A DNA stretch of 64,000 nucleotides from Teredinibacter sp. KSP-S5-2 (GCF_032773895.1 NZ_CP120416.1:3687001-3751000), one strand, 5' to 3'; shown: positions 27,901 to 36,123, counted from the stretch's first letter. Numbers and translations: made by a program. Notes: a model not told the origin generated them from the sequence alone.

Positions 27901-28997
27901 ACGTTGCTTACGACAACTACGGCTGGCAGCAAGACAGCAACGGTACGCCGTCATCCAGCACAGGCCCCAACACCGGAGCCCAAGGGTCAGTCGGTTATGC
28001 CTACGTAGAAACGTCAAATGGCAGTGGAGCCTATAACGCAGGTGACGTGTCTATCATCGAAAGTGCCCCGATTTATGTCCTCAGCGACCTGAGCATGGCG
28101 TTCGATTACCACATGTACGGCAGCAACATGGGCACTCTCTATGTGGATGTCTTTAGCAATGGCACTTGGTATGAAAACCAATGGAGTATCACAGGCCAGC
28201 AGCAGGCCTCCAATGCGGCGGATTATCAATCGGTCAAAATCAACCTCTCGGCCTTTACCGGAGAAATCAAACTGCGGTTACGCAGTGTGGCAGCAGGGGG
28301 CTATCGAGGTGATATGGCCGTCGATAATATCGTTGTTCGCGGCATCGCCGATCCCAACCCGCAACCGGATGCCGGCCAAGCACCATCGGTCAACGCCGGT
28401 GCAGATCAAGACATCAGTATTCTTGCCGGCCAAAGCAGTGTGCAAGCTGTATTAACGGGAAGTGTGAGTGACGATGGCTTACCCCTTTCCGGACAACTCA
28501 GCAGTGTTTGGTCTGGCCCTTCGGGCGTGGTATTTGCCAACGCAAACCAAGCCAATACCACGGTAACCTTACCTGGGGCAGGCAGCTACACACTCACTCT
28601 TGAAGCAACGGACGGTATGTTAAGTAGTCGTGATTCGGTAACGATTACCGTCACCGAAAACACGACGCCAATAGCAATAACCACCCTCAGTAACGAAGTT
28701 GAGTTCCAGGGAATCGACAGTGACGCGACTCAGGCGGTCTTCTTCTCCTTTGATGTGCCTGCAGGCAGAAGCGAAGTGTTATTTGAGTTTAAAGACGGCT
28801 CTGGCGATGCAGACATGTACATCAAGGTAGGAGGATTACCCTCGATAACGGATTTTGATTACAAGTCAGAACTCAAAGGCAAAACCGATGAGAAGGTTCA
28901 AATTAAATCTAACATCAAGGCAGGTACATACTACGTTCTGGCCTACCCCAAAACGGCAATACGCAACGCCATGATTCGAGCGAAGCATCAGGATTAA
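24918..28997 (+). CDS. Secreted purple-acid-phosphatase-like metallophosphoesterase with PKD and MAM domains
   Basis: A 1359-residue secreted protein. Order: signal peptide (1-27), an FN3-like N-terminal domain typical of purple acid phosphatases (TREPYIQSVSTSSAVIRWRT), the metallophosphoesterase with the five metal-binding blocks VVGDPGTGD, LALGDNAYNNG, ARGNHERD, AYWHHPPYSR and LAGHNHFYSR, three PKD-like Ig domains (NTAPSVNAGADQ, NQAPTVDAGIDQ, NQPPVVSAGPDL), a MAM domain, a putative cadherin-like Ig domain (NNAPVFNADPID), a second MAM domain nearly repeating the first, a fourth PKD-like unit and a C-terminal PPC domain (about 1260-1359). The catalytic set appears complete. It probably releases phosphate from extracellular organic phosphate while bound to a surface or matrix. 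Ribosome-binding site GGAGGGGAG is strong. Confidence 0.9.
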   Translation: MKTRHFLVVAVCASIFSLLSSFSAYAALTREPYIQSVSTSSAVIRWRTSSASDSRVTFGTDLGNMTQTVDSPSSTTEHIVTLTGLAPDTRYYYAVGSSTSTEVGFTNEYYFETAPTTGSAVDTRIWVVGDPGTGDNNQARVRDAYYNFDNTHTDVMLALGDNAYNNGTENEYQQNFFDVYANLMRNTAVWPARGNHERDLAVHEANFTLPTNGEAGGTASGSELYFSFDHGNIHFVCLDSFTSSNLNGNAMYDWLEADLASTSQKWIIAYWHHPPYSRSDAHDSDSESGQRIMRERAVPILEKYGVDLALAGHNHFYSRTMLINNHYGSSSTFDANLHAIDSGDGQEAGTGAYNKGTNPEGAVYVLAGSSGKIGYSIIHHPANLVEIKVLGSVIVDVSNDRMDVKFQRETGTIADYFTIKKTPPVNTAPSVNAGADQAISLPADAILNGTVSDDGLPTSGALSVSWSKVSGPGNVTFANASSANTNASFSLAGTYVLRLTASDSELASTDDITITVNPPPSNQAPTVDAGIDQTVTLPNAAVLSATVTDDGLPLGVQVTTVWSVVSGPGTVTFTNTAAAITDASFSVDGSYVLRITASDTEFTAIDDITVTVNPEPPNQPPVVSAGPDLGTSVNSATLLAGASVTDDGKVSPVTLTWSQVSGPGVATFTDASQIQATVTFPVTGDYVLQVTANDGEFTVSDDVAVTVSDQPVVLEEENFETGFGNWVNSNTGDNYDWTRDSNGTPSSSTGPLTGANNSSWYVYLETSSGQGAYNAGDNAILEGPSISGSNRTLSFDYHMVGSNIGTLYVDVYHAGAWTNGVFSLSGQQQTNQSDAYLTANVDLGLYTGNIRVRFRSVAAGGWRGDIAIDNIKIQGIPGGGTGNNAPVFNADPIDKGSVAAGASFVANLANDAVDSDGDSLSFSKLSGPSWLNISANGDISGTPTATDVGTNSFQVQVSDGSLTDTATMTITVTEGDLTAVLLSDDFESDLGNWSNVAYDNYGWQQDSNGTPSSSTGPNTGAQGSVGYAYVETSNGSGAYNAGDVSIIESAPIYVLSDLSMAFDYHMYGSNMGTLYVDVFSNGTWYENQWSITGQQQASNAADYQSVKINLSAFTGEIKLRLRSVAAGGYRGDMAVDNIVVRGIADPNPQPDAGQAPSVNAGADQDISILAGQSSVQAVLTGSVSDDGLPLSGQLSSVWSGPSGVVFANANQANTTVTLPGAGSYTLTLEATDGMLSSRDSVTITVTENTTPIAITTLSNEVEFQGIDSDATQAVFFSFDVPAGRSEVLFEFKDGSGDADMYIKVGGLPSITDFDYKSELKGKTDEKVQIKSNIKAGTYYVLAYPKTAIRNAMIRAKHQD

Positions 28998-29030
28998 TAA
29001 CATTAACGGACTAAATTCATGCTGTAACTT

Positions 29031-29056
29031 AGCCCTCTTATGAGGGCTTTTTTTTG
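29031..29056 (+). terminator. Rho-independent terminator after the phosphatase gene
   Basis: AGCCCTC-TTAT-GAGGGCT stem-loop followed by eight T. A strong, simple terminator on the plus strand. Confidence 0.92.
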
Positions 29057-29075
29057 TGTTTAAAAAACGAGGGGG

Positions 29076-29990
29076 TTAATCAAACTTTTGATTCGCCAAG
29101 CGGGAAAGCAATTCAATGGATGCCGCCACATCTTCTTCCCGAGTAGAAATACTTTCCACATGACAGCCAACGGGCACACCCAGTTGAGCCGCATAAGAGC
29201 GAAGTATTTCCCAATGCATCTGGGCAAACTTCATGGAGCAGGCCAAGATATCATTGCTACTGCGTAATTCGTCGCGCAACCAAGCGGGCACACTAATCCC
29301 CAGCCATTCAATAAAATCCAGAGTTCTATTGGAACCACAAGGTGAAAAAGTAAATATGATGGGGCACAAAGGCTGATTTAATAGCTGACCAAGCAGAGAG
29401 TAATCCAATATAAATTGCTTCGACAACTCAACATCGTAGACACCCTGGGATACAAAAAACTGACACCCTTTTTTTATTTTACTCAAAACACGAAAATGCT
29501 CGTCCTGTTTTTTCTGATGACGTTCTGGAATCACCACCCCACCCAACACCAAACCCGGCCGAATAATAGAATGCAAGGCATAAGCCGACGCTAAAGAAAG
29601 CTGAACCCTTTGGGACTTGGAAGCTGCACCAACAAATATTGAAGCATAGTGGTTCACATCAACTTCATGTAAAAAATCCGTTAGTTCATCTTTACTGTAA
29701 CGCCCAACGGCACGGTAAATAATTTTAGGTAGAGCAATATTTTTTAGAAATTCGCAGCTATATTGATAACCATCCAACGCAGGCTCATAAGGATATGGCC
29801 TCTTTTTAATACTGCGGGCATCTTCACTTTGTACGTCATAAACAATCAGGCCATCTAATACCGAAGTATCAATCTTCGCCAAATGCCTGTCTGTATAAGC
29901 CAGAATATCTTCTCGCCCACATCGTGCTTTTGGTGGCGTAACACCGTACAACACAATGCCACTTGATTTGTTCCTAATTTTATCCAGCAT
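29076..29990 (-). CDS. Methylenetetrahydrofolate reductase-like (MetF-fold) protein
   Basis: A 304-residue cytoplasmic protein with the MetF/MTHFR TIM-barrel pattern: GLVLGGVVIPERHQKK, KIKKGCQFFVSQGVYD and FTFSPCG. At the N-terminus, where active MTHFR has a conserved Phe-Glu-Phe-x-Pro-Pro, it reads VLYGVTPPK, so the catalytic glutamate seems absent. It is therefore a divergent member, possibly acting on another pterin or flavin. The ATG at 29990 overlaps the stop of the diguanylate cyclase gene by 11 bases, so the two are translationally coupled; longer starts are inside that gene and were rejected. The coupling to c-di-GMP synthesis has no explanation from established families. Confidence 0.7.
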   Translation of the reverse strand: MLDKIRNKSSGIVLYGVTPPKARCGREDILAYTDRHLAKIDTSVLDGLIVYDVQSEDARSIKKRPYPYEPALDGYQYSCEFLKNIALPKIIYRAVGRYSKDELTDFLHEVDVNHYASIFVGAASKSQRVQLSLASAYALHSIIRPGLVLGGVVIPERHQKKQDEHFRVLSKIKKGCQFFVSQGVYDVELSKQFILDYSLLGQLLNQPLCPIIFTFSPCGSNRTLDFIEWLGISVPAWLRDELRSSNDILACSMKFAQMHWEILRSYAAQLGVPVGCHVESISTREEDVAASIELLSRLANQKFD

Positions 29991-31128
29991 TGGCCATACA
30001 GTAACGATTACTGCCTGAGTCTTTTGCTTCCGACATCGCTTGATGGGCAAGACTGTGGAGCATACGAGGTTCCGCACCATGATCAGGAAAAATGGAAACA
30101 CCAATATTCACCTGCGCCTGCAAATCGGCATACTCATATTTTATCGGCGCGCTGAGCTTATCTATAATCCGGCTGCACAACATTTCAATATCTTCAATAC
30201 GCGATACACAACTTAATATCACCAAAAACTCGTCTCCACCTATACGACAAGCCGTATCACTTTCACGAATCGTATTTTTAATCCGCGCGGCAGAAACCGT
30301 CAGTAATTCATCCCCTGCATCGTAGCCGTATTTCTCATTAATCGCTTTAAAGCCATCAAGGTCAAAATACAACAACGCAACTTTTTCGCTGTTACGCTTC
30401 GCCAGGCTCATCGCCATACCCAGGCGCTCATTAGCCAGAGTTAATGTCGCCAATCCAGTCAAGGTATCATGGGTTTGGTGGTGTGTAATTTCCATTTGTT
30501 GTTGGCTGACCTTAGCCTGGACTTCCTGTAACGCCTTCTTCTGTACTGAATAGCTTTTTCTTAACCGAGCAACTTTCTTAACATTGGCCTCGGCAACCAT
30601 ATAACCAAGAACCACACACTTTGCTGCACCCAGTAACACAGTTAACCAAGCGGTAATCGAGTAAAGCTGAACATCCAGCCCCCCGGGAATAATTTGTTTG
30701 CGATAAATAAAACTGTAAGCACAAAACAAATACAACAGAAACATAACCATACCGGCATACAACGCTGGACGAATCCCCACAAAGAAAAACAAAAGCAATA
30801 CACCAAAAACCAACCAGCTAACAACGCCACCAAGAATCCCGAAAACCAACAAACCAAAGGCACCGCTTAAAAAAGAAATCGAAAAAATCACCCAGATTTT
30901 AAGCTCAGTTGCCAACCAACGATGAAACAAATACAGAAACGAGATGGTGATCAAATCAAAAACATGAATAGAAAACAAAGGCTGCCAGCCAGTAAACAAC
31001 CCTCGACTCACAGAGATAGGTACACCAATGATCGACAACCAGAAAAGAAAAAAGATCAAACGATTGACAGCTTTACGATTAACTTTTCGCAAGTACTCGC
31101 GAGTATTGCTGGGCAGCCGATGAGTCAT
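29980..31128 (-). CDS. Membrane diguanylate cyclase (GGDEF)
   Basis: A 382-residue inner-membrane protein. Residues about 22-180 hold about six transmembrane helices, followed by a coiled coil (KKALQEVQAKVSQQQMEI) and a GGDEF domain (DTLTGLATLTLANERLGMAM, FDLDGFKAINEKYG, CRIGGDEFLVIL). The GGDEF loop is intact, so it should make c-di-GMP from GTP. No EAL domain is present. Its 3' end overlaps the MetF-like gene by 11 bases, which makes a two-gene operon. The sensed signal is presumably at the membrane; no known sensory domain is recognised. Confidence 0.92.
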   Translation of the reverse strand: MTHRLPSNTREYLRKVNRKAVNRLIFFLFWLSIIGVPISVSRGLFTGWQPLFSIHVFDLITISFLYLFHRWLATELKIWVIFSISFLSGAFGLLVFGILGGVVSWLVFGVLLLFFFVGIRPALYAGMVMFLLYLFCAYSFIYRKQIIPGGLDVQLYSITAWLTVLLGAAKCVVLGYMVAEANVKKVARLRKSYSVQKKALQEVQAKVSQQQMEITHHQTHDTLTGLATLTLANERLGMAMSLAKRNSEKVALLYFDLDGFKAINEKYGYDAGDELLTVSAARIKNTIRESDTACRIGGDEFLVILSCVSRIEDIEMLCSRIIDKLSAPIKYEYADLQAQVNIGVSIFPDHGAEPRMLHSLAHQAMSEAKDSGSNRYCMANAG

Positions 31129-31670
31129 AGTACAAAATACCTAAACCTACAATTCTAATAACTATAGTCAATAAGCTTTGATTTCGCGGGAGTTCGGCAA
31201 GGTTACCGCGGGAAGCGGGATTATTAGATCGATCCAGTATAATAAAACCGATTAACCACTGAGAGAGGAATATAAGATAGTATCCGAAACAAAAAAGTTA
31301 TTCCAAAAGGACTAAACGCGAAAGGGAGATTTCGGCTACTGAATTTGCACAACATAGACTTAAGGCAGAATAACAGACAAGAGCACCCGTATTAATTGTT
31401 ACAATCACCTAAGCGGTAGAGCCATTCATCCCCTGTGCCCCACGATACTCAATATAGCCACTCTCAACTCCTTGCAACAATACCCAGTTATTAAAGATTT
31501 TTATCATAACCCCGCCACAATGGGGAAACAAAAAATCGCACTTACAGCCGGCATGAGATAACTTATTACGATTTTAAATGGAATGGCGCGAGATAAAGCC
31601 GAGCGGTGTTATTAGATTTTATACTTGGGATTAACACCACAGTAGTTTATAAAATATTTTACTCAAGATT
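31129..31670. other. Intergenic region at the left border of the cassette array
   Basis: About 540 bases with no supported gene. It contains an inverted repeat of GGTGTTA (31605-31611) and TAACACC (31632-31638) close to the outermost small gene, which may be a decayed attC or a terminator. The promoter of the diguanylate cyclase gene should be on the left. Confidence 0.5.
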
Positions 31671-31982
31671 TTATCTTTTAGTACCCACACGCCGTAACGA
31701 GATAAAGAAACAAACTAGAGTTGGGGTTAAAAAAACAACTGAGAACGCAACTACCAACGGCCACCAACTTTTAGCACTTACCGAATAAGCAAGGATAGCG
31801 AAAAAGCCGCTTCCCAAGACCGCCCCTAAAAAAACGCCTAACCATTGCCCGCCCACTGTCAATTGAGCACCACAACCTTTACATTGCACTTTCGAGCCAA
31901 AGGATGCGATCTTTAGCTTTTCAATTTTTGATACTGTATTTATGCCGCAATCAGGACATTTTAACTTCGGTTTCATATGCAT
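31671..31982 (-). CDS. Small zinc-ribbon membrane protein (cassette)
   Basis: A 103-residue protein. N-terminal zinc ribbon (KCPDCGINTVSKIEKL ... CKGCG, two CxxC pairs 28-30 residues apart), then two transmembrane helices (about residues 49-68 and 74-95) and a basic tail. It probably sits in the inner membrane with the zinc ribbon in the cytoplasm. Function unknown. It is the leftmost gene of the array. Confidence 0.65.
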   Translation of the reverse strand: MHMKPKLKCPDCGINTVSKIEKLKIASFGSKVQCKGCGAQLTVGGQWLGVFLGAVLGSGFFAILAYSVSAKSWWPLVVAFSVVFLTPTLVCFFISLRRVGTKR

Positions 31983-32004
31983 TTAATGTCGAGTGGTTTT
32001 CCGG

Positions 32005-32376
32005 CTAAAACGGTTCATTTTCTGACGGAGCTATAAATTTTACTTTTTCTTTTCCACACTCCTTGCACAAGGTGGAGACTCTAATTTTGTAATTCACGAA
32101 AAATGAGCAGACATGTAAAAACTTTGGCAGAGAGCAATACATACAAAATAATATTACTATTGGGGTTACCCCCTCTCTAACCCCTATGCCATACACCCAA
32201 CGTCTTTGCAGAAATGTACCCTCCTCAATACTTGCCCATATAATACTCACAATCAGATATGATATTCCCGCTAGAACGCTGAAAAATAGTATCAAAAATA
32301 CACCCAAACCGATTAGATCAACAGGACTGGCTCGGAGCTTTACCCTCGGCCAGTAGTATCTTTCACAACACTTCAT
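32005..32376 (-). CDS. Small membrane protein (cassette)
   Basis: A 123-residue protein with two or three hydrophobic segments (about 20-45 and 68-92) and a C-terminal CxxC pair (LCKECGKEKV). The composition and the zinc-ribbon-like pair recall its downstream neighbour. No clear attC site separates the two, so they may form one cassette. Function unknown. Confidence 0.6.
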   Translation of the reverse strand: MKCCERYYWPRVKLRASPVDLIGLGVFLILFFSVLAGISYLIVSIIWASIEEGTFLQRRWVYGIGVREGVTPIVILFCMYCSLPKFLHVCSFFVNYKIRVSTLCKECGKEKVKFIAPSENEPF

Positions 32377-32428
32377 AGATTAAAGCCTTGCACACAGACG
32401 AACGTACCTACGGTTGGGACATCCGATC

Positions 32429-32848
32429 TCATAGCGGTGAATGTAATACAACTTGTTTGGAGTTCTTCCAATCACTTGCCAAAAACTCTATTCCAGTTGC
32501 CCTACGAAATTCCAACGGTGCCGCCTTTAGCTGGATTTCTATTTCTTGCTTATACCCCTGTTCATACAGGTGACCAGGAAAACCAATTATTAATGTCCCC
32601 GGTATCGACTTGCCTTCCAGCGTTCTGATATTGGATAGCCTCGCACGATTAATTATACCTCCAGTTTGAACACACTCAGGCTGGTGCGGAACAAGAATTC
32701 CATCTTGACAATAGTCTCGCCACCAACCAGTAGGCTTAGGGTTAGACACAATCGCCACTATTGTGGCCGGTATCTGAATGCCTGCATTTATCACCGAGCA
32801 ACCCGCTTGTAAGGTTGCAAATATGATTAGGAAAATTGGATTCTTCAT
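32429..32848 (-). CDS. Small lipoprotein (cassette)
   Basis: A 139-residue protein starting with a lipoprotein signal (IFLIIFATLQAGCSVINAG; lipid-anchor Cys near residue 17). The mature part has no recognised domain. It begins immediately after the attC site at 32854-32932, as expected for a cassette gene. It is likely membrane-anchored; function unknown. Confidence 0.65.
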   Translation of the reverse strand: MKNPIFLIIFATLQAGCSVINAGIQIPATIVAIVSNPKPTGWWRDYCQDGILVPHQPECVQTGGIINRARLSNIRTLEGKSIPGTLIIGFPGHLYEQGYKQEIEIQLKAAPLEFRRATGIEFLASDWKNSKQVVLHSPL

Positions 32849-32853
32849 TGAAT

Positions 32854-32932
32854 ACCTAACACCGCGATAAAAAGGCGAGAAACTTGTTGCGCGTCAGCAT
32901 TGAAAGAGCAATTTTTGATAGATTTGTTACAT
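32854..32932 (-). repeat. attC site
   Basis: Left core ACCTAAC (a perfect RYYYAAC) and right core GTTACAT, 79 bases apart, with the partly complementary inner segments expected of attC. The TAA stop of the gene at 32927-33355 lies in the right core. Confidence 0.82.
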
Positions 32933-33355
32933 GCTCCATGGCTGAATACTAACTGCGTAAGAACTCGTATTGCAATTTTCACCGTAAAAAATAGCAACAA
33001 TAACTGTACTACTTGAATTGTTGCATGCTTCAAATGTAACTCCATATTTTGAACCACCTTCGTACTCTGAGGGAACGATATCATACTGTCCAGCGTATGA
33101 TCCGTCTTTTTGGAGTATTAAGGTTGTTCCGGAAAACGGTTTTTCGTTTTTTGTTGCCGGCACTACGATATTTACCACTCTACATAGACCAGAATCAACC
33201 TTTTCAATATCATAGAGTTTAACTGCAAATCCCTCTTCGCTGGCTTCTTCCAAGCCGATCTGAAACGCTTCGTGTGTATCAGTTGGACATACCATTTTAG
33301 TGGCATAAGAAGAGCTTGCTATTAAAGCGCTCAAAATCAGTGGATACATATTCAT
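32927..33355 (-). CDS. Small exported protein (cassette)
   Basis: A 142-residue protein with a cleavable signal peptide (MNMYPLILSALIASSSYAT). The mature part has four or more cysteines (VCPTDT, GLCRVV, FEACNNSS, GENCNT) that could form disulphides, suggesting a small periplasmic or secreted beta protein. The ATG at 33355 is preferred over upstream codons, which would lie in the adjacent attC site. Function unknown. Confidence 0.65.
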   Translation of the reverse strand: MNMYPLILSALIASSSYATKMVCPTDTHEAFQIGLEEASEEGFAVKLYDIEKVDSGLCRVVNIVVPATKNEKPFSGTTLILQKDGSYAGQYDIVPSEYEGGSKYGVTFEACNNSSSTVIVAIFYGENCNTSSYAVSIQPWSM

Positions 33356-33367
33356 ACTCAATTTGAG

Positions 33368-33473
33368 ATGTGACGCCGTGATAATTTCCCCGCATTGCGG
33401 GGGTGAAGCTTTTGGGTAAATCACCCCAAAACGGAACAAAGTAATGGGGGGGAAATTAACCTCTTTGTTATAA
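33368..33473 (-). repeat. attC site
   Basis: A left half with GACGCC and a right half ending TTTGTTATAA enclose nested inverted repeats, including CCCCGC-ATT-GCGGGG at 33389-33403 and a GGGGTGA/TCACCCC-like pair. The stop codon of the gene at 33468-33881 falls within the right core. The left core is degenerate. Confidence 0.7.
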
Positions 33474-33881
33474 GTTGCGCACTGTTTCTTTGAGACTTTC
33501 CCTTAATATTAGCCAGCCGGTGATAAGACCTGCGAGAGCAAAAAGTCCCCCGTAGTCCTGAAATAAATCAAATACACCGTTGTGCTCCGCTATTTTATGG
33601 AAAACTAATGCCCACAAAATACCAATAAGAACCGATATGCAAATAAATAGGTAATTTCCATACTTCACCGATATTACTTTCCGAGCCAAAAATTCTAACA
33701 CCAAACTATAGATTAAACACGGAACCAAGCCGACAACAACTGCAATTGCAAAACCAAATAGAGCTATAAGTAGAATATCTGATGGAACGCTAGCTGGTGC
33801 TGACAAACACATCATCAAATGAATAGCCCCACTAACAATTAGAGGAGGCAATAATGTTCCGATCAATATTCTTTTTAACAT
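33468..33881 (-). CDS. Small four-helix membrane protein (cassette)
   Basis: A 137-residue, strongly hydrophobic protein with about four transmembrane helices (residues 5-27, 35-62, 75-95, 108-128) and a short basic C-terminus. No family recognised. The stop codon overlaps the right core of the following attC site. Confidence 0.65.
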   Translation of the reverse strand: MLKRILIGTLLPPLIVSGAIHLMMCLSAPASVPSDILLIALFGFAIAVVVGLVPCLIYSLVLEFLARKVISVKYGNYLFICISVLIGILWALVFHKIAEHNGVFDLFQDYGGLFALAGLITGWLILRESLKETVRNL

Positions 33882-34025
33882 AGACTTCTTTATAAAAACA
33901 TATAATGGGGCAGACTGTTCTCTGGCCCATTAGAGCTAGTTGTAACATGTTTATACATGGCTACGCAGCTTTGACTGTCCAGCAAAGACCTAAGGTTAAC
34001 GGTGTTTGAGCGCATTGTCAGGTAT

Positions 34026-34442
34026 TTAGCCTCCCATCCCTGGTGGCAGAATGTCAAATTTTGGTACATCGCTAGGGAAGGTTGCCCATGATGGCGCTGA
34101 AGATGCGTAAATTGACATTTTAGGAGTGAACTTGTTGCTTTTTAGTGAAGTTGCCGATACGGAATAAAAATTACCGGCAGTTACTTCGGCGCATAAAACA
34201 GTGCTACAAGTCCCACAGAAGTGGTAATTTACCTCTTTGCCTGAATTACCAAGACGCGTATACGATAATGGTGTGCCCTTTGTAAATTTAAAATTTTCTC
34301 TTGGCACCCAAAGCCCAAACCATTTGTCTGAACCAGTGAGCGTTTGACACTCTTTGCAATAGCAAAAAACAGAACTTATCGGATCGTTATCAAAGTAAAA
34401 CTCAGTGTCGCCGCAACTACAATTTCCCACATGCCTTTCCAT
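34026..34442 (-). CDS. GFA-family (glutathione-dependent formaldehyde-activating-like) protein
   Basis: A 138-residue GFA/CENP-V fold protein with the zinc-binding cysteines in place: GNCSCGDTEFYF, FCYCKECQTLTGS and YHFCGTCST. Members bind glutathione or small thiols; the name is historical and most have no shown formaldehyde activity. The ATG at 34442 has an excellent GGAGGTAAT ribosome-binding site, which is why it is chosen over the upstream start. It is divergent from a TetR-family gene 143 bases away, a common arrangement in which the regulator represses its neighbour. Confidence 0.88.
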   Translation of the reverse strand: MERHVGNCSCGDTEFYFDNDPISSVFCYCKECQTLTGSDKWFGLWVPRENFKFTKGTPLSYTRLGNSGKEVNYHFCGTCSTVLCAEVTAGNFYSVSATSLKSNKFTPKMSIYASSAPSWATFPSDVPKFDILPPGMGG

Positions 34443-34584
34443 ATTACCTCCGATCTGGTCGATGTCCAATGGCGATATTGTAAAAATCATTCATATTTAA
34501 ACTTCTTCCCAATGATGGGACTTCATCTTAGAGCAGACTTTATATATGATAAAGAACATATATAACCATGGAAGGCTTAGCCCT

Positions 34585-35166
34585 ATGCCATACACAAAGA
34601 CGCACAAAAACAAAACCCGAGAGAGAATTCTTGATAGCTCTTTCAGACTATTCGCAATAAAAGGTTTTAAAGGCGTTACAATCGATGATTTGATGAATAA
34701 CTGCGGGCTTACTCGAGGCGCATTTTATGCACATTTCACGAGTAAAGCAGAACTTTACCGTGAGGCATTAAAATTTAGAGCCAGCAGCACTAAACTTGCC
34801 AGCCTTAAGCCAGGGGGCATATCAAATAAACAATGGTTGTCTTTGCTGCTAGACAAATACCTAAGCATGGAGCATGTGAAAGGAGAGAACTCTTTGTCTT
34901 GTCCGTTAGCGTTCCTCGCCACAGACATCAATATGCAGAATAAAGCACTAAAAACAGCTTATGCTGACACTTACCATGGTATGAATACAGCAATTATGGA
35001 GTATGCAAGTAGCTATACCGACTGTGACGAACACGATATTTTATCAGTTACAGCAATGATGATTGGTACTGTCGCTATAGCCAGAACGCTTCAGAATCAA
35101 GATTCGATTGAGAGTTTACTAGCAGCTTGCAGACGAGAAGCAGGTGTAAAATTGGGTGGGATATAA
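34585..35166 (+). CDS. TetR-family transcriptional regulator
   Basis: A 193-residue regulator. N-terminal helix-turn-helix: TRERILDSSFRLFAIKGFKG, TIDDLMNNCGLTRGAFYAHF. The C-terminal ligand domain has the TetR_C pattern used by AcrR/YxaF-like groups (CPLAFLATDIN ... MMIGTVAIARTL). The ATG at 34585 is preceded by GGAAGG; an in-frame ATG at 34546 would add 13 residues. It is the only plus-strand gene in the cassette region and is divergent from the GFA gene, so it probably regulates that gene and itself. Confidence 0.88.
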   Translation: MPYTKTHKNKTRERILDSSFRLFAIKGFKGVTIDDLMNNCGLTRGAFYAHFTSKAELYREALKFRASSTKLASLKPGGISNKQWLSLLLDKYLSMEHVKGENSLSCPLAFLATDINMQNKALKTAYADTYHGMNTAIMEYASSYTDCDEHDILSVTAMMIGTVAIARTLQNQDSIESLLAACRREAGVKLGGI

Positions 35167-35212
35167 CCCCTAAAGCAGGACGCCGCAAGCGGCATCCTGT
35201 TCGCTTTACTTG

Positions 35213-35632
35213 TCATATTGTATTTTTCCGTTGAACCAAACTAAACCAGTTCCCAGAGTTGTCCACGCCCATAGCTTCGACGCCATAAAGCTGTTCTGTA
35301 GGTGGCTGGATAAATTCCACGCCTTTAGCCACAAGCTCTTCGTATGTTTTTTGGCAATTTTCAGTTTCGAAAACGCCGGCTCCAAATGCACCCTCTTCGA
35401 TTAAACTTCGTATTTTTTCGGCGGAGTCTTTGGTAAACATCGGCCCCTCTTTTGGCTCGGCCAATACCAGCTGAAGTTGTGAGTTAGATTTCGGATATAC
35501 GGTTAACCATCGGAAACCTCCTTCGACCTTCATGTCATCACCAACCTCGAAACCGAGCTTGTTTTTGTAAAAATCAAGAGCTTCGTCCTGATTAAGTACG
35601 TATATTGTTGTATGCGCTATGGATGTGATCAT
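35213..35632 (-). CDS. VOC-superfamily (glyoxalase/bleomycin-resistance-like) protein
   Basis: A 139-residue protein with the paired beta-alpha-beta-beta-beta units of the VOC fold: HTTIYVLNQDEALDFYKNKL and GFEVGDDMKVEGGFRWLTVY, then the second half ending VEAMGVDNSGNWFSLVQ. The metal-binding His near residue 7 and a later Glu are plausible but not certain. The family includes dioxygenases, lyases and antibiotic-binding proteins, so the substrate is open. It is encoded directly after an AraC-type regulator on the same strand, a frequent pairing. Ribosome-binding site AGGGA. Confidence 0.85.
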   Translation of the reverse strand: MITSIAHTTIYVLNQDEALDFYKNKLGFEVGDDMKVEGGFRWLTVYPKSNSQLQLVLAEPKEGPMFTKDSAEKIRSLIEEGAFGAGVFETENCQKTYEELVAKGVEFIQPPTEQLYGVEAMGVDNSGNWFSLVQRKNTI

Positions 35633-35703
35633 CGATATATTCCCTGTTGTTAATTCATCTTTATCTTATAGAAATTATCAAAATGATATTTCTCCAATAT
35701 TGC

Positions 35704-36123
35704 TCAGTTAGCCAATTTACCCAAAAAATGGTAGGCATAACATGCCGGTATAGACTGCGAGGGAAAACGGTATGCTTCAGAAGACAAAGCCCAAAGCTTA
35801 CGACGGTATAAAGTAGGTGCCGTACCTACATGTTTTAAAAACAATGAAGAAAAGCTACCAAGACTGGTATAGCCCACTTTCTCACAAATTTCTGAGACAC
35901 TATAATTTTCCGTGATAAGCATTTTCTTAGCTTGCTCGACTCTAATCCGAATCAAGAATTCGTTAGGCGTTTCTCCATAAGCATCCTTGAAAACACGCAA
36001 AAAATGATAAGGAGACATATATGAGTGCTTTGCTATGCAGGATAAGTTCAGATGTGCTTGATAATTATCAGCAATATAATCCCTACCCGCATTCAACCTT
36101 TCAAATTTATAATTCTTAGCCAT
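35704..36123 (-). CDS. AraC-family regulator (DNA-binding domain only)
   Basis: A 139-residue protein that is little more than the double helix-turn-helix of the AraC/XylS family: LNLSCIAKHSYMSPYHFLRV, then FKDAYGETPNEFLIRIRVEQ, AKKMLITENYSVSEICEKVG and FSSLFLKHVGTAPTLYRRK. It lacks an N-terminal effector domain. The gene is 71 bases upstream of the VOC-family gene and in the same direction, so it probably controls that gene. Confidence 0.88.
   Translation of the reverse strand: MAKNYKFERLNAGRDYIADNYQAHLNLSCIAKHSYMSPYHFLRVFKDAYGETPNEFLIRIRVEQAKKMLITENYSVSEICEKVGYTSLGSFSSLFLKHVGTAPTLYRRKLWALSSEAYRFPSQSIPACYAYHFLGKLAN

Noticed and set aside
28981-29075. Terminator at 29031 as a two-way terminator for the convergent MetF-like gene
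   Set aside because: On the minus strand the stem-loop is followed by AAG and no T-run, so it serves the plus strand only.
32005-32429. Expected attC sites between the leftmost three cassette genes
   Set aside because: I could not find both core boxes there, so these borders were not annotated as attC.
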